Assembly: GCF_026626665.1 (NCBI RefSeq) | Contig: NZ_JAPNKE010000002.1 | Location: forward strand, 2,233,204-2,297,203 | Source: Nannocystis pusilla | GTDB taxonomy: Bacteria; Myxococcota_A; Polyangia; Nannocystales; Nannocystaceae | Direction of reading: 5' to 3' | DNA length: 64,000 bases | In this document: positions 16,346 to 24,580 of the stretch, one piece after another | How the letters are laid out: the number at the start of each line of letters is the position of its first letter | Numbering within the stretch: position 1 is the stretch's first letter | Made by a program: the position numbers and the translations under genes | The notes under the pieces: model-generated | Seen by the model: the letters and a program-made list of their open reading frames with translations, nothing else | Database searches by the model: none | What the model was told of the DNA's origin: nothing

Positions 16346-17941
16346 ATGTCCACACCCATGCATCGTTCGACCCTGAGCACTCTCCTCCTGCTGGCGACCG
16401 CCGCGGGCTGCAGCAACGGCGGCGCGGGCACCGACGCGTCGGGCACCGGCGGTGATTCCACGTCCGCGACCTCGACCGCCGCCGGTACGACCGAGCCGAC
16501 CGGCGCCGCCGATCCGCCGACCACCAGCGAAGGGCCGTCCGACGCCTCGAACGTCTCGGCGACCGACGGCGGCAGCTCGGCCACCGGCACCACGCTCACG
16601 GCCAGCGCGACCGACGGCGACACCGCCACCTCCGCCACCTCCGGCGCCTCCGCCACCGACAGCACCACCGGCGACACCGCCACCGACGGGACTGCCACCG
16701 ACGCGACCGCCACCGACGCGACCGACACCGACGCGACCGACACCGACGCCTCCACGGGCGCCTCGGCGGTCTGCGGCGACGGCGTCCTCGGCCCGGGCGA
16801 GCAGTGCGACGACGGCAACCTCGACGACAGCGACGCCTGCACCGCGGCCTGCGAGCACGCCGTCTGCGGCGACGGCGTCCTCGGTCCGGGCGAGCAGTGC
16901 GACGACGGCAACGCCGTCGACGACGACGCCTGCACCAACCTCTGCGCCCCCGCGACCTGCGGGGACAGCGTCGTCCAGGTCGGCGAGGACTGCGACGACG
17001 CGGACATGGACGACGCCGACGCCTGCCTCACCACCTGCAAGGCCGCGAGCTGCGGCGACGGCTCGGTGTGGGCCGGCGTCGAGGCGTGCGACGACGGCAA
17101 CGCCCTCGACAGCGACGCCTGCCTCGCCACCTGCGAGTCGGCGAGCTGCGGCGACGGCTTCGTCCACGCCGGCGTCGAGGCGTGCGACGACGGCAACGCC
17201 CTCGACAGCGACGCCTGCCTCGCCACCTGCGAGTCGGCGAGCTGCGGCGACGGCTTCGTCCACGCCGGCGTCGAAGCGTGCGACGACGGCAACGCCCTCG
17301 ACAGCGACGCCTGCCTCGCTACCTGCGAGTCGGCGAGCTGCGGCGACGGCTTCGTCCACGCCGGCGTCGAGGCGTGCGACGACGGCAACCTCGTCACCGG
17401 CGACGGCTGCGAGAGCGATTGCAGCGTCACCGTCGCGCAGAAGCTCGTCTTCGTCAGCAGCCAGCTCTACAACGGCAACCTCGGCGGCCTCGCCGGCGCC
17501 GACCTCAAGTGCCAGCAGCTCGCCCAGAGCGCCGGTCTCCCCGGCACCTACATGGCCTGGCTCAGCACCATCCAGGCCTCGCCCGCCACCCGCATGACCC
17601 ACGCCGCCGTCCCCTACGTCCTCCCCAACGGCGTTAAGGTCGCCGACAACTGGGCCGACCTCGTCGACGGCGACATCGATAACGCCATCAATATCACCGA
17701 GACCGGCGGCCCTGTCCCCCTCGGCGGCCCCCACTGCGGCCTCAACGCGCGCGCCTCCGTCTGGACCGCGACCCGCAAGAACGGCACCCTCTACGACGAG
17801 TTCTGGAGCTGCGGCAACTGGACGAAGGACTACGGGGGCGCCCAGTGGGGCAACGCCAAGGAGAAGGACGACGACTGGACCGAGTCGTGCACGGGCGACT
17901 CGTGCGCCCGCCCGTCGTCGATCTATTGCTTCCAACAATGA
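16346..17941 (+). CDS. Lipoprotein with seven DUF4215 Cys repeats and a DUF1554 lectin-like domain
   Basis: 531 residues from ATG 16346; ATG 16358 is equally possible and neither has a ribosome site. Lipobox LATAAGC, then a long Thr/Ser/Ala/Gly/Asp linker (about 25-135). Seven repeats of the CGDG-x-GEQCDDGN type follow (about 140-365), the DUF4215/myxobacterial Cys-rich repeat. The C-terminal 165 residues match DUF1554, a C-type-lectin-like fold: KLVFVSSQLYNGNLGG, ADLKCQQLAQSAGLPG, YMAWLS, ending SSIYCFQQ. Likely an outer-membrane surface protein that binds a glycan or protein; ligand unknown. A strong hairpin follows the stop. Confidence 0.9.
   Translation: MSTPMHRSTLSTLLLLATAAGCSNGGAGTDASGTGGDSTSATSTAAGTTEPTGAADPPTTSEGPSDASNVSATDGGSSATGTTLTASATDGDTATSATSGASATDSTTGDTATDGTATDATATDATDTDATDTDASTGASAVCGDGVLGPGEQCDDGNLDDSDACTAACEHAVCGDGVLGPGEQCDDGNAVDDDACTNLCAPATCGDSVVQVGEDCDDADMDDADACLTTCKAASCGDGSVWAGVEACDDGNALDSDACLATCESASCGDGFVHAGVEACDDGNALDSDACLATCESASCGDGFVHAGVEACDDGNALDSDACLATCESASCGDGFVHAGVEACDDGNLVTGDGCESDCSVTVAQKLVFVSSQLYNGNLGGLAGADLKCQQLAQSAGLPGTYMAWLSTIQASPATRMTHAAVPYVLPNGVKVADNWADLVDGDIDNAINITETGGPVPLGGPHCGLNARASVWTATRKNGTLYDEFWSCGNWTKDYGGAQWGNAKEKDDDWTESCTGDSCARPSSIYCFQQ
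17051..17434. repeat. 96-bp coding tandem repeat in the lectin-like lipoprotein
   Basis: Units begin at 17051, 17147, 17243 and 17339. The middle units differ by only a few bases (for example GAGGCG/GAAGCG and GCCACC/GCTACC) and encode a 32-residue DUF4215 repeat. Such high DNA identity implies recent expansion or conversion. Confidence 0.9.
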
Positions 17942-17978
17942 GGCGCGTGCCGGCCCTCCGCGAGGGCAGGCACGCGCC
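17942..17978 (+). terminator. Stem-loop terminator after the lectin-like lipoprotein
   Basis: Starting directly after the TGA: GGCGCGTGCC pairs with GGCACGCGCC (10 bp), enclosing a second stem GCCCTC-CGC-GAGGGC. No T-tract follows, as is common in very GC-rich genomes. Confidence 0.7.
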
Positions 17979-17995
17979 GCGCAGACTATGATGAT

Positions 17996-18011
17996 ATGTC
18001 CTTCAGGACAT
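17996..18011. repeat. Perfect GGACATG-family palindrome between convergent genes
   Basis: ATGTCCTTCAGGACAT is a complete 16-bp palindrome lying between the lipoprotein stop (17941) and the convergent gene stop (18028). As RNA from either strand it forms a tight hairpin. Confidence 0.85.
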
Positions 18012-18027
18012 GCGGATGTCGCCGCAT

Positions 18028-18723
18028 TCACTGACCGCGGATCTTGGCGGCCTTGGCGGCGGTGTCGACCTGGCGAGCCTCGCGGACGACGCCGGGCTCG
18101 ACGCCTCGCGTGCCGCGGAGCTGGTACTGGTGGCCGTTGAGGCCGAGCGGCTTCTCGAGCAGGATGACGGGGGTGAGGCCGGCGACGCCGGTGAAGGTGT
18201 TGTCGTAGGTCGGGCGGCCGGCGTCGATGGCGAAGGTGGCGGCCGGGAGGGCGAGCTTGCCGTCACCGTCGAGGAAGCAGACGGTGCCGCGCATCGGCTT
18301 GGAGGCCTTGCCGCCGGTGCGCTGCAGCTCGAGGCGCCAGCTGTCGGACAGGACAGGGGCGCCGGCGAAGGTGCGCTCGCCGAGCAGGGTGCCGCTGGCC
18401 CAGGTCGCCTCGCCGAGGCCGCGCGGGCCGATCTTCCACTGCGAGTCGTCGGCCTTGGCGTTGTACTCGGCCAGCTTGGCGTCGATCTTCTGCTTGGCGG
18501 CTTCGAAGTCGTCGACGCACTTCTTGGCGGCCGCGGCGTCGCTCTTGTTGACGAGCTGACAGATCCCGCGGGCGATCGCGGCGCCGTTCTGGTCGAAGAA
18601 AGTCTTGAACTTGACCCACTCGGATTGGCACGGATGATTGGCGGACGCTGAGGCCGGGGCGAGCGCGGCGACGCCGGCGGTGACCGAGAGGACTGCGGTG
18701 AGGAGACGATTCGTGATCGACAT
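18028..18723 (-). CDS. Secreted protein sharing the graspetide promoter block
   Basis: 231 residues. Signal peptide LLTAVLSVTAGVAALAPASASA, cleavage before NHPCQSEW. The mature region has VKFKTFFDQNGAAIARGICQL, a Lys-rich helix (AAKKCVDDFEAAKQKIDAKL), then a beta-rich part (WRLELQRTGGKAS, FAIDAGRPTYDNTFTGV). No family recognised. TATCCT (complement of 18731-18736) ends 7 nt before the ATG. The same TATCCT with TTGGAT 31 nt upstream of it occurs before the graspetide precursor, so the two are probably co-expressed. It could be a target, carrier or unrelated member of the regulon. Confidence 0.8.
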   Translation of the reverse strand: MSITNRLLTAVLSVTAGVAALAPASASANHPCQSEWVKFKTFFDQNGAAIARGICQLVNKSDAAAAKKCVDDFEAAKQKIDAKLAEYNAKADDSQWKIGPRGLGEATWASGTLLGERTFAGAPVLSDSWRLELQRTGGKASKPMRGTVCFLDGDGKLALPAATFAIDAGRPTYDNTFTGVAGLTPVILLEKPLGLNGHQYQLRGTRGVEPGVVREARQVDTAAKAAKIRGQ

Positions 18724-18730
18724 GCCGCGG

Positions 18731-18780
18731 AGGATAGTCGCGGGGCGGTGGCTGCGAACCCACGCCGATCCAACAGCGCG
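18731..18780 (-). promoter_or_regulatory. Conserved promoter block, secreted-protein copy
   Basis: Minus strand: CGCTGTTGGATCGGCGTGGG, then GCGACTATCCT, 7 nt, ATG. TTGGAT (complement of 18768-18773) and TATCCT (complement of 18731-18736) are separated by 31 nt, exactly as in the block at 23858-23907. TATCCT fits a -10 element with transcription starting at or next to the ATG. TTGGAT is too far upstream for a -35 and may be an activator site. Confidence 0.65.
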
Positions 18781-18815
18781 GACGAGCGCGCTTCGATCGA
18801 CGCGACAGTGATGCG

Positions 18816-19715
18816 TCAGCCGCGATCGTCGAGCTCGTCGTGGCGGCGCAGCACGAGCTCGACCTGACCGGTGCCCGCGGCGCGCACGAGGTCGGTACGA
18901 ATGCCGCCCTCGCGCAGGCGGGCGCGCAGGCGGCCGAGGTTCACGTCCCAGCGCTTGCGCAGGACCCAGGCGTCGTCCTCGTCGGGCCAGACCTCGCGCG
19001 CGACGACCTCCCAGGCCGCGGGTCCGCCGAGCGAGGCGAGCTCGGACAGGATCCGCGCGTGGACGCCGGAGAAGACGACGGGCGGGGCGTCGCCGGCCTG
19101 GACCTGCGCGGTCTCCCACGCGGTGACGATGCGCAGCGGCGGATCGATGCCGCCGGTGACGCGCGTCGGCGACAGGCCGGCGCCGCCGACCGGCATAGCC
19201 ACGGCGCGGAACGGGACGCCGTCGACGTCCCAGGCGTCGCCCGCCTCGAGCGGCACCGTGACGCCGCCCTGCGAGCGCCGCCAGCCGTCGCAGGTGTCCC
19301 ACAGGATGCACGGCGCGTCGGGCTGATGCCGGGCCGACAGCTCGATCTGCGGCCGCGCGCGCAGCGAACACAGGCCGGGCAGCACTGTCGTCGGCAGGCC
19401 GGGGGCCTCGATCGCCAGGGCGCTCGCGGGCAGGTCGACGCGCTCGACGGTGACCTCGAGGCCGTGCGCGAGGGCGACGCGGAGGCCGGGGACGAGGCGC
19501 ACCTCGCCGACGCTGCGGCCGTCGACGCCGAGCCGGCGGCGCAGCGCGAGCAACCACAAGTCGCCGCCGCGCAGGCTGAGCATCGCGTGGCCCTCGCTGA
19601 TCCGCGGATCGTCGAGCTGCAGCGCGGCGCTCCACAGCCGGCCGATGATGTCGCCGGGGCCGAGCTCGCGCGCCGTCCCGTCGGGCATGCGAAAGGTCGC
19701 GAGGGCGCGGTGCAT
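18816..19715 (-). CDS. FHA domain-winged helix regulator next to the graspetide genes
   Basis: 299 residues. N-terminal FHA fold: IIGR, DPRISEGHAML (Ser-x-x-His), LGVDGRSV. A middle beta-rich region (about 105-215) of unknown type. The C-terminal 85 residues resemble a winged-helix transcriptional regulator domain: ARILSELASLGGPAAWEVVAREVWPDED, then WVLRKRWDVNLGRLRARLRE, and GTGQVELVL as the wing. It probably binds DNA in response to a phosphoprotein. It lies 68 nt downstream of the graspetide exporter, same strand, and is a good candidate regulator of the shared promoter block; inference from position. Confidence 0.75.
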   Translation of the reverse strand: MHRALATFRMPDGTARELGPGDIIGRLWSAALQLDDPRISEGHAMLSLRGGDLWLLALRRRLGVDGRSVGEVRLVPGLRVALAHGLEVTVERVDLPASALAIEAPGLPTTVLPGLCSLRARPQIELSARHQPDAPCILWDTCDGWRRSQGGVTVPLEAGDAWDVDGVPFRAVAMPVGGAGLSPTRVTGGIDPPLRIVTAWETAQVQAGDAPPVVFSGVHARILSELASLGGPAAWEVVAREVWPDEDDAWVLRKRWDVNLGRLRARLREGGIRTDLVRAAGTGQVELVLRRHDELDDRG

Positions 19716-19783
19716 GCTTCGAGGTGTAACACCGACGCGTCTCGCGGACGTCGCTCGCGGCGGCGCGCGGGCGCCCGCGGCCT

Positions 19784-22600
19784 TCAATCGACGGCGTAGC
19801 CGCTGGCCTGCTTGCGGAACATCGCGGCGTAGTAGCCGTCGGCGGCGAGCAGGCGGGCGTGGTCGCCCTGCTCGACGACGCCGCTGGCGGCCAGCACGAC
19901 GATCCGGTCGGCCATGCGCACGTTGGCGAAGCGGTGCGAGATCAGGCAGACGATGCGGCCGGCGGCGAGCTCGCGCACGCGCGTGAAGACCTCGGCCTCG
20001 GCGTCGATGTCGAGGGCGGCGGTCGGCTCGTCGAGGATCAAGACGTCGGCGTCCTCGCGCATGAAGGCGCGGGCGAGGGCGATCCGCTGCCACTGCCCGC
20101 CGGAGAGCTCGACGCCGCCGGCGAACCAGCGGCCGAGCTGGGCGTCGAGGCCGGCCGGCAGCGCGGCGACGACGTCCGCGGCGCCGCCGTCGGCGATCGC
20201 GGCGCTGATGCGGGCGTCGTCGTCGGCGCGAGAGGGGTCGCCGAAGCCGACGTTGTCGCGCGCGGTCAGCTGGTATTGATTGTAGTCCTGAAACACGACC
20301 GCGAGCCGGCGGCGCAGCTCGGGGCGCGGGATGTCGCGGAGGTCGCGGCCGTCGAGCAGGATCCGGCCCTCGGTCGGCTCGTAGAGGCCGGCGAGCAGCT
20401 TGATGAAGGTCGACTTGCCGGCGCCGTTGGGGCCGACGAGGGCGATCGTCTCGCCTGGCGCGAAGGACAGGTCGACGTGGCGCAGGGCGAAGCGGTCCTG
20501 ATCGGGGTAGCGGAAGCCGACGTCCTCGAAGCGGATGCCGCGCTCGTGGCGTTCGGGGGCGGCGGCGAGGCGCGGGCGCGAGGGGTCGGTGGAAATGGCG
20601 AGGAAGCGCAGCAGGTTCGAGAGGTAGAGGTCGTGCTCGTAGAGGGCGCCGAGCGCGAGCAAGATGGTCTGGAAGGCGGCCTGGCCCTGACGAAAGACGA
20701 AGGCGTACATGGTCAGCTCGCCGAGGCCGAGCTGGCCGCGGGCGGCCTGCACGACGACCGCGCCGTAGCAGGCGTAGAACGAGAGGGTGCCGAGCTGCGA
20801 CAGGAGGGCGACCGAGCGCAGGCGCTCGACCGCGACGGCGCGCTCGTCGTGCCACATGCGATCGCCGAGCTGCCGCCAGCGGCCCAGCAGCAGCGGGCCG
20901 AGGTCGAGCGTCATGACCTCCTTGGCGTGCTCGTCGCTGGCGAGGACGTGCTCGAGGTAGCCGAGCATGCGGGCGTCGCTGGCCCGGCGGTTGCGCAGCT
21001 CGAAGGTGGCGCGAGAGAACCGCACTTCGGCGAGGGCGGCCGGGACGGCGGCGACGAGCAGCATCCCGACGGCGAGGACGCTGTAGCGGAGCAGGAGGGC
21101 GGCGAAGCCGAGCAGCGTGACGACCGCGGCGATCAGGCCGAGCAGCTCGGCAGCGACCGCGAGCGGCCGGTGACTGGCCTCGCGGCGCGCCCGCGTGAGC
21201 TGGTCGTAGAACTCGGGGTCCTGGAAGTGACGCAGCTCGAGCTGCTGGGTCTTGTGAAGGATCTCGAGGTTGACCGCGAGTCCGAGGCGGGCGCCGAGGA
21301 GGCCGCGCAGGGTGCCGGCGGCCCGCTGGGCGAGGCCGAGGCCGACGATCAGGAGCATCTCGCCGACGAGCCAGGCGAGGGCCTCGGCGGTCGCGCCGGC
21401 GAGGATCGCGTCGACGAGGACCTTGCCGACCCAGGCGACCGCGATCGGCACGAGGGCGGCGATCGCGAGGGCGGCGATCCACAGGGCGGCGATCGCCGGC
21501 GCGCTGCGCCAGGCCATCTGCACGGCCCGGGCGCCGCGAGCGAGGCGGACCCGCAGGCCGTCCGGGGGAGTGTCGCCCGCGGGGGTCATCGCCGCGTCAC
21601 GAGCGGAGGGTCCGCCGCGCTCGGGGGCGCCGACGAGCACGTCGGCGATCGCGGCGGCGAGCGGGAAGTGCGGCGAATAGTACTCGAGCCAGAAGCACTC
21701 GCCGGCGGGGTTGGCCTCGAGGAAGACGTGGCGCCCGTCGGGATCGACGAGCATGTCGATCGCGCTGTACTGCATGCCGATGCGCTCCATGTAGCGCTCG
21801 AGCGCGCGCGCGACGTCGGCGGGCAGCTCGTACGGGGTCCACGACGGGAGCAGGGTGACGCCGCGCTCGCGCCAGTCGACCTCGGCGCCGGCGACCTTCT
21901 GCGAGTCGACCGCGGCGGTGAACATGCGGCTGCCGACGACGGTGATCCGCAGCTCGAGGCGCTTGTGGATCTGCTCCTGGAAGACCATCGGCGCCAGGCG
22001 CAGGCCGTCGAGCTTGGCGAGGTGTTCGTCGCGCAGCGAGGTGGTGAAGACGACCTGCTCCTCGCCGTCGGCGTCGTGGACGGCGAACGCCGACAGCATC
22101 TTGGCGATGGCGCCGCCCGGGCACGAGGCGATGAACTCGCGCGCCTCGGCGGGGTCGTTGGTCATCAAGGTGCGCGGGGTCGCCAGGCCGAGCTCGCGGG
22201 CCAGGCGCTGCTGGGCGGGCTTGTGGCCGCGCTCGCGCACGAGGTCGGGCGGGTCCATGACGAAGCACGGCGCGGCGGCCAGCATGCCGCGCAAGAGCGC
22301 CTCCGACTCGAGGACGCAGCCGTGGCGGAGCTGGCGGGGCAGCGACGGCGGCAGCTTCTCGGCCCAGCGCGCGCGCCGGTACCAGATCGCGTCGCCGGGC
22401 TCGAGGCGGACGTCGTGGCCGTCGCAGCGGAGGCGCAGCTCCTCGCGGCCGCCGTCCTGGCGGAACCACGCCTGCGCGTCGCAGGGGAAGCGGTCGGTGT
22501 CGAAGCGCAGGACCTCGGCGCCGCGCGCCTCGAGGTGCGCCCGCAGCTCGCCGATCTTTCCGGTCTGATCGCCGGAGAACGTCACCATCACGACCTTCAT
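19784..22600 (-). CDS. MvdD-like ATP-grasp graspetide ligase joined in frame to an ABC exporter
   Basis: 938 residues in one uninterrupted frame. Residues 1-330 are an ATP-grasp ligase of the MvdD/MdnC type: MKVVMVTFSGDQ, LRFDTDRFP, AIWYRRARW, KMLSAF, QYSAIDMLVDPDGRHVFLEANPAGE (split here as QYSAIDMLVDPDG, HVFLEANPAGE). From about residue 338 follows an exporter: six-helix membrane domain, then ATPase with Walker A GPNGAGKST, signature LSGGQWQRIALAR, Walker B ILDEPTAALD, and SHRF. No C39 peptidase. In microviridin pathways MvdD makes the two ester bonds and the ABC protein exports. ATG overlaps the MvdC stop as ATGA. A one-base change near 21597-21610 would recreate a stop (TGA, 21599-21597) just before ATG 21589, so the fusion may be an artefact. 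Confidence 0.85.
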   Translation of the reverse strand: MKVVMVTFSGDQTGKIGELRAHLEARGAEVLRFDTDRFPCDAQAWFRQDGGREELRLRCDGHDVRLEPGDAIWYRRARWAEKLPPSLPRQLRHGCVLESEALLRGMLAAAPCFVMDPPDLVRERGHKPAQQRLARELGLATPRTLMTNDPAEAREFIASCPGGAIAKMLSAFAVHDADGEEQVVFTTSLRDEHLAKLDGLRLAPMVFQEQIHKRLELRITVVGSRMFTAAVDSQKVAGAEVDWRERGVTLLPSWTPYELPADVARALERYMERIGMQYSAIDMLVDPDGRHVFLEANPAGECFWLEYYSPHFPLAAAIADVLVGAPERGGPSARDAAMTPAGDTPPDGLRVRLARGARAVQMAWRSAPAIAALWIAALAIAALVPIAVAWVGKVLVDAILAGATAEALAWLVGEMLLIVGLGLAQRAAGTLRGLLGARLGLAVNLEILHKTQQLELRHFQDPEFYDQLTRARREASHRPLAVAAELLGLIAAVVTLLGFAALLLRYSVLAVGMLLVAAVPAALAEVRFSRATFELRNRRASDARMLGYLEHVLASDEHAKEVMTLDLGPLLLGRWRQLGDRMWHDERAVAVERLRSVALLSQLGTLSFYACYGAVVVQAARGQLGLGELTMYAFVFRQGQAAFQTILLALGALYEHDLYLSNLLRFLAISTDPSRPRLAAAPERHERGIRFEDVGFRYPDQDRFALRHVDLSFAPGETIALVGPNGAGKSTFIKLLAGLYEPTEGRILLDGRDLRDIPRPELRRRLAVVFQDYNQYQLTARDNVGFGDPSRADDDARISAAIADGGAADVVAALPAGLDAQLGRWFAGGVELSGGQWQRIALARAFMREDADVLILDEPTAALDIDAEAEVFTRVRELAAGRIVCLISHRFANVRMADRIVVLAASGVVEQGDHARLLAADGYYAAMFRKQASGYAVD

Positions 22601-23574
22601 CGTTCGCTCGCCTCTCGTTGGGATTCGTTCGCAAGGCGGAGGAGGGCGGCGGCCAGCGCGTCGCTGATCGGCAGGCCGAGCTCCTTCTCCAGCATCATCC
22701 ATTCGCCGGTGGGGTTGACCTCGAGGAACACGTATTCGCCGCTCGGGGTGACGATCATGTCGATGGCGCCCTGGCGCAGGCCGAGCCGGGTCATGAGCGC
22801 GGCCAGGCGCCGGTGGACGGGCTCGGGCAGGTCGTGCGGCTGCCAGCTCGCGCTGCACTCGTAGCGCCAGTCGACGCCGCAGGCGGCGCCGTCGAGCGCG
22901 CCGACGAGGGCCCGGCCGTCGACCCAAGCGATCCGCAGCTCCATGGCCTTCGGGACATATCGCTGGAAGACCATCGGACAGTGGCGCAGGCCGGCGAGCG
23001 CGTCGAGGTCGTCGCGCCGCAAGAGCCGCGTCGGCAGGCCGCCGCCGGCCATGGACTGGCGCAGCGGGGTCTGCAGCTTGGCGACGACCTGGCCGGCCTG
23101 CGCGACGAAGAATTCGCGCGCCGCCGCGGGGTCGGCGGTGATCAGGGTCGGCGGGATCGCAAGCCCGAGGTCGCAGGCCAGGCGCAGCTGGCGGGCCTTG
23201 TCGTCGGCGGCGCGGCCGACGTCGAGCGCGTCGATCCAGGGGACGCGGGGCAGGAGGTCGAGGAGGCCGCGCAGCGCGGCGAAGCTCTCGCGCCGGGCGG
23301 CTTCGCGGTGTTCGTCGGTGAGGCGCTCGTCGAGGCGCGCCGGCCACAGGCGCCACAGCCACACGGCGTCGGCGACGAGCGGCCGATCGCCCAGGACGAG
23401 GCCGCGGGCGCCGGGGAAGCCGAGCTCGCCGCGCAGCGCGAGGGCGGTCGGGAAATCATCGGTGTCGAGCCGCACGGCCTGCGCGCCGCGGCGCGCGAGG
23501 GCGCCCGCGACGGCGTCGGTGCACATCGGCTCGCCGCTGTGTGACAAGAGCAGCACTCGAGGCTCGCCGGTCAT
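22597..23574 (-). CDS. MvdC-like ATP-grasp graspetide ligase
   Basis: 325 residues. N-terminus VLLLSHSGEP, AVRLDTDDFP and AVWLWRLWPARLDERL match the MvdC/MdnB pattern, distinct from the MvdD-type neighbour. ATP-grasp core: VVAKLQTPLRQ, MVFQRYVPKAMELRIAWV, GAIDMIVTPSGEYVFLEVNPTGEW (split: GAIDMIV, YVFLEVNPTGEW) with Glu/Asn metal ligands. In microviridin biosynthesis this enzyme forms the Lys-Glu/Asp lactam after MvdD has made the lactones. It starts 29 nt after the precursor stop with AGGTG upstream, and its stop overlaps the next start by four bases. Cytoplasmic. Confidence 0.9.
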   Translation of the reverse strand: MTGEPRVLLLSHSGEPMCTDAVAGALARRGAQAVRLDTDDFPTALALRGELGFPGARGLVLGDRPLVADAVWLWRLWPARLDERLTDEHREAARRESFAALRGLLDLLPRVPWIDALDVGRAADDKARQLRLACDLGLAIPPTLITADPAAAREFFVAQAGQVVAKLQTPLRQSMAGGGLPTRLLRRDDLDALAGLRHCPMVFQRYVPKAMELRIAWVDGRALVGALDGAACGVDWRYECSASWQPHDLPEPVHRRLAALMTRLGLRQGAIDMIVTPSGEYVFLEVNPTGEWMMLEKELGLPISDALAAALLRLANESQREASER

Positions 23575-23603
23575 GCGTCACCTGGCCGTCCGCGGGTCGA
23601 CGA

Positions 23604-23798
23604 TTACTTGTCCCAGGTCGTGCTGGTCGGCTCGTCACCGTCGCTGGGATACTTCTTGGTGCATTCGGAGTCGAGGCAATGATAGGTGGGCGCCGGGGTC
23701 CCGCCGCCGCCGGCCGCGGGCGTGGCCGGGTCGTTCTGGCCGCTCAGGAGGTGGGCGAAGAAGGGCACGTCGGCCCCTTCGCTGTGCAGATCGATCAA
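23604..23798 (-). CDS. Microviridin-type graspetide precursor peptide
   Basis: 64 residues from TTG 23798. Leader contains PFFAHLL (residues 12-18), the counterpart of the PFFARFL helix that microviridin ligases recognise. A Gly/Pro/Ala spacer leads to the core CTKKYPSDGDEPTSTTWDK. Thr47, Lys49, Ser52, Asp53, Asp55 and Glu56 have the exact microviridin spacing (Thr-Asp and Ser-Asp lactones, Lys-Glu lactam). TTG was chosen because the leader length then fits MdnA-type peptides and because the promoter -10 lies at 23858-23863, making upstream starts (ATG 23885, TTG 23900) unlikely. A frame-shifted upstream stretch (LDASAIETTK) may be a lost N-terminus if one base is wrong near 23820. Confidence 0.85.
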   Translation of the reverse strand: MIDLHSEGADVPFFAHLLSGQNDPATPAAGGGGTPAPTYHCLDSECTKKYPSDGDEPTSTTWDK

Positions 23799-23857
23799 CT
23801 TTTCGACATCCTCTACCTGCTTTCGTGGTCTCGATCGCGGACGCGTCGAGCCGGGGC

Positions 23858-23907
23858 AGGATAGTCGGGTCCGCTGATTTGCCATCCCACGGCGATCCAA
23901 CAGCGCA
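23858..23907 (-). promoter_or_regulatory. Conserved promoter block, graspetide copy
   Basis: Minus strand: CGCTGTTGGATCGCCGTGGG, then CCGACTATCCT. TTGGAT is the complement of 23895-23900 and TATCCT of 23858-23863, 31 nt apart, as at 18731-18780. Probable promoter of the precursor-MvdC-MvdD-exporter operon. Confidence 0.65.
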
Positions 23908-23921
23908 GCGACGCGCGACCG

Positions 23922-24580
23922 TCAGCCGTCGAGGGCGTCGGCGAGGGAGAGGCCCCAGGTCGCCTCGGCGTCGCGGGCGAGCACGGCGACGGGGAGGTCG
24001 AGGGCGGCGAGGTCCCACAGGCGGGCGGCGCCGTCCCAGCCGCCGGTGGCGAGGGTGCGGCCGTCGAGGCTGAAGTCGACGGAGGCGACGCGGGCGTGGT
24101 GACCGCTCAACACCGCGCGCAAATCACCGGTGGCGGCGTCCCACACGCGAGCGACGTCGTCGGGGCCGAAGCTGGCGATCCACCGGCCGTCGGGCGAGAG
24201 GGAGACGTCGAGCGGCCACACCCCCGGGTGCGGGACCTTCCAGCGCACGGCGCCGTCGTCGACGCGGGCGATGAAGCCGCGGCCGCCGATGACGACGGTG
24301 CGGCCGTCGGGCGAGACGTCGGCCGCGACCGCGCCTTCGGGCGCAGGCACGGAGCGACAACGCAGAGGGTCGCCGGGGTCGATGACGACGACCGCGCCGG
24401 CGACGGACACGAGCACGGCGCGGGTGCCCCCGGGAGCGCCGGCGAGGTCCTGCCATTCGTGGTCGGGACAATCGAGGGCGGCGACGGCGCGGCTGGTGTC
24501 GACATCGGCGGCGAGGAAGCCGCGGGCGTAGAGGGCGAATATCAACACGTCGCCGGTGAGGGCGACGACGCGGCGACCCA

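Noticed and set aside
19859..22864. 1001-codon plus-strand open frame over the graspetide genes
   Set aside because: Antisense shadow; the minus strand carries ATP-grasp and ABC motifs with overlapping starts and stops.
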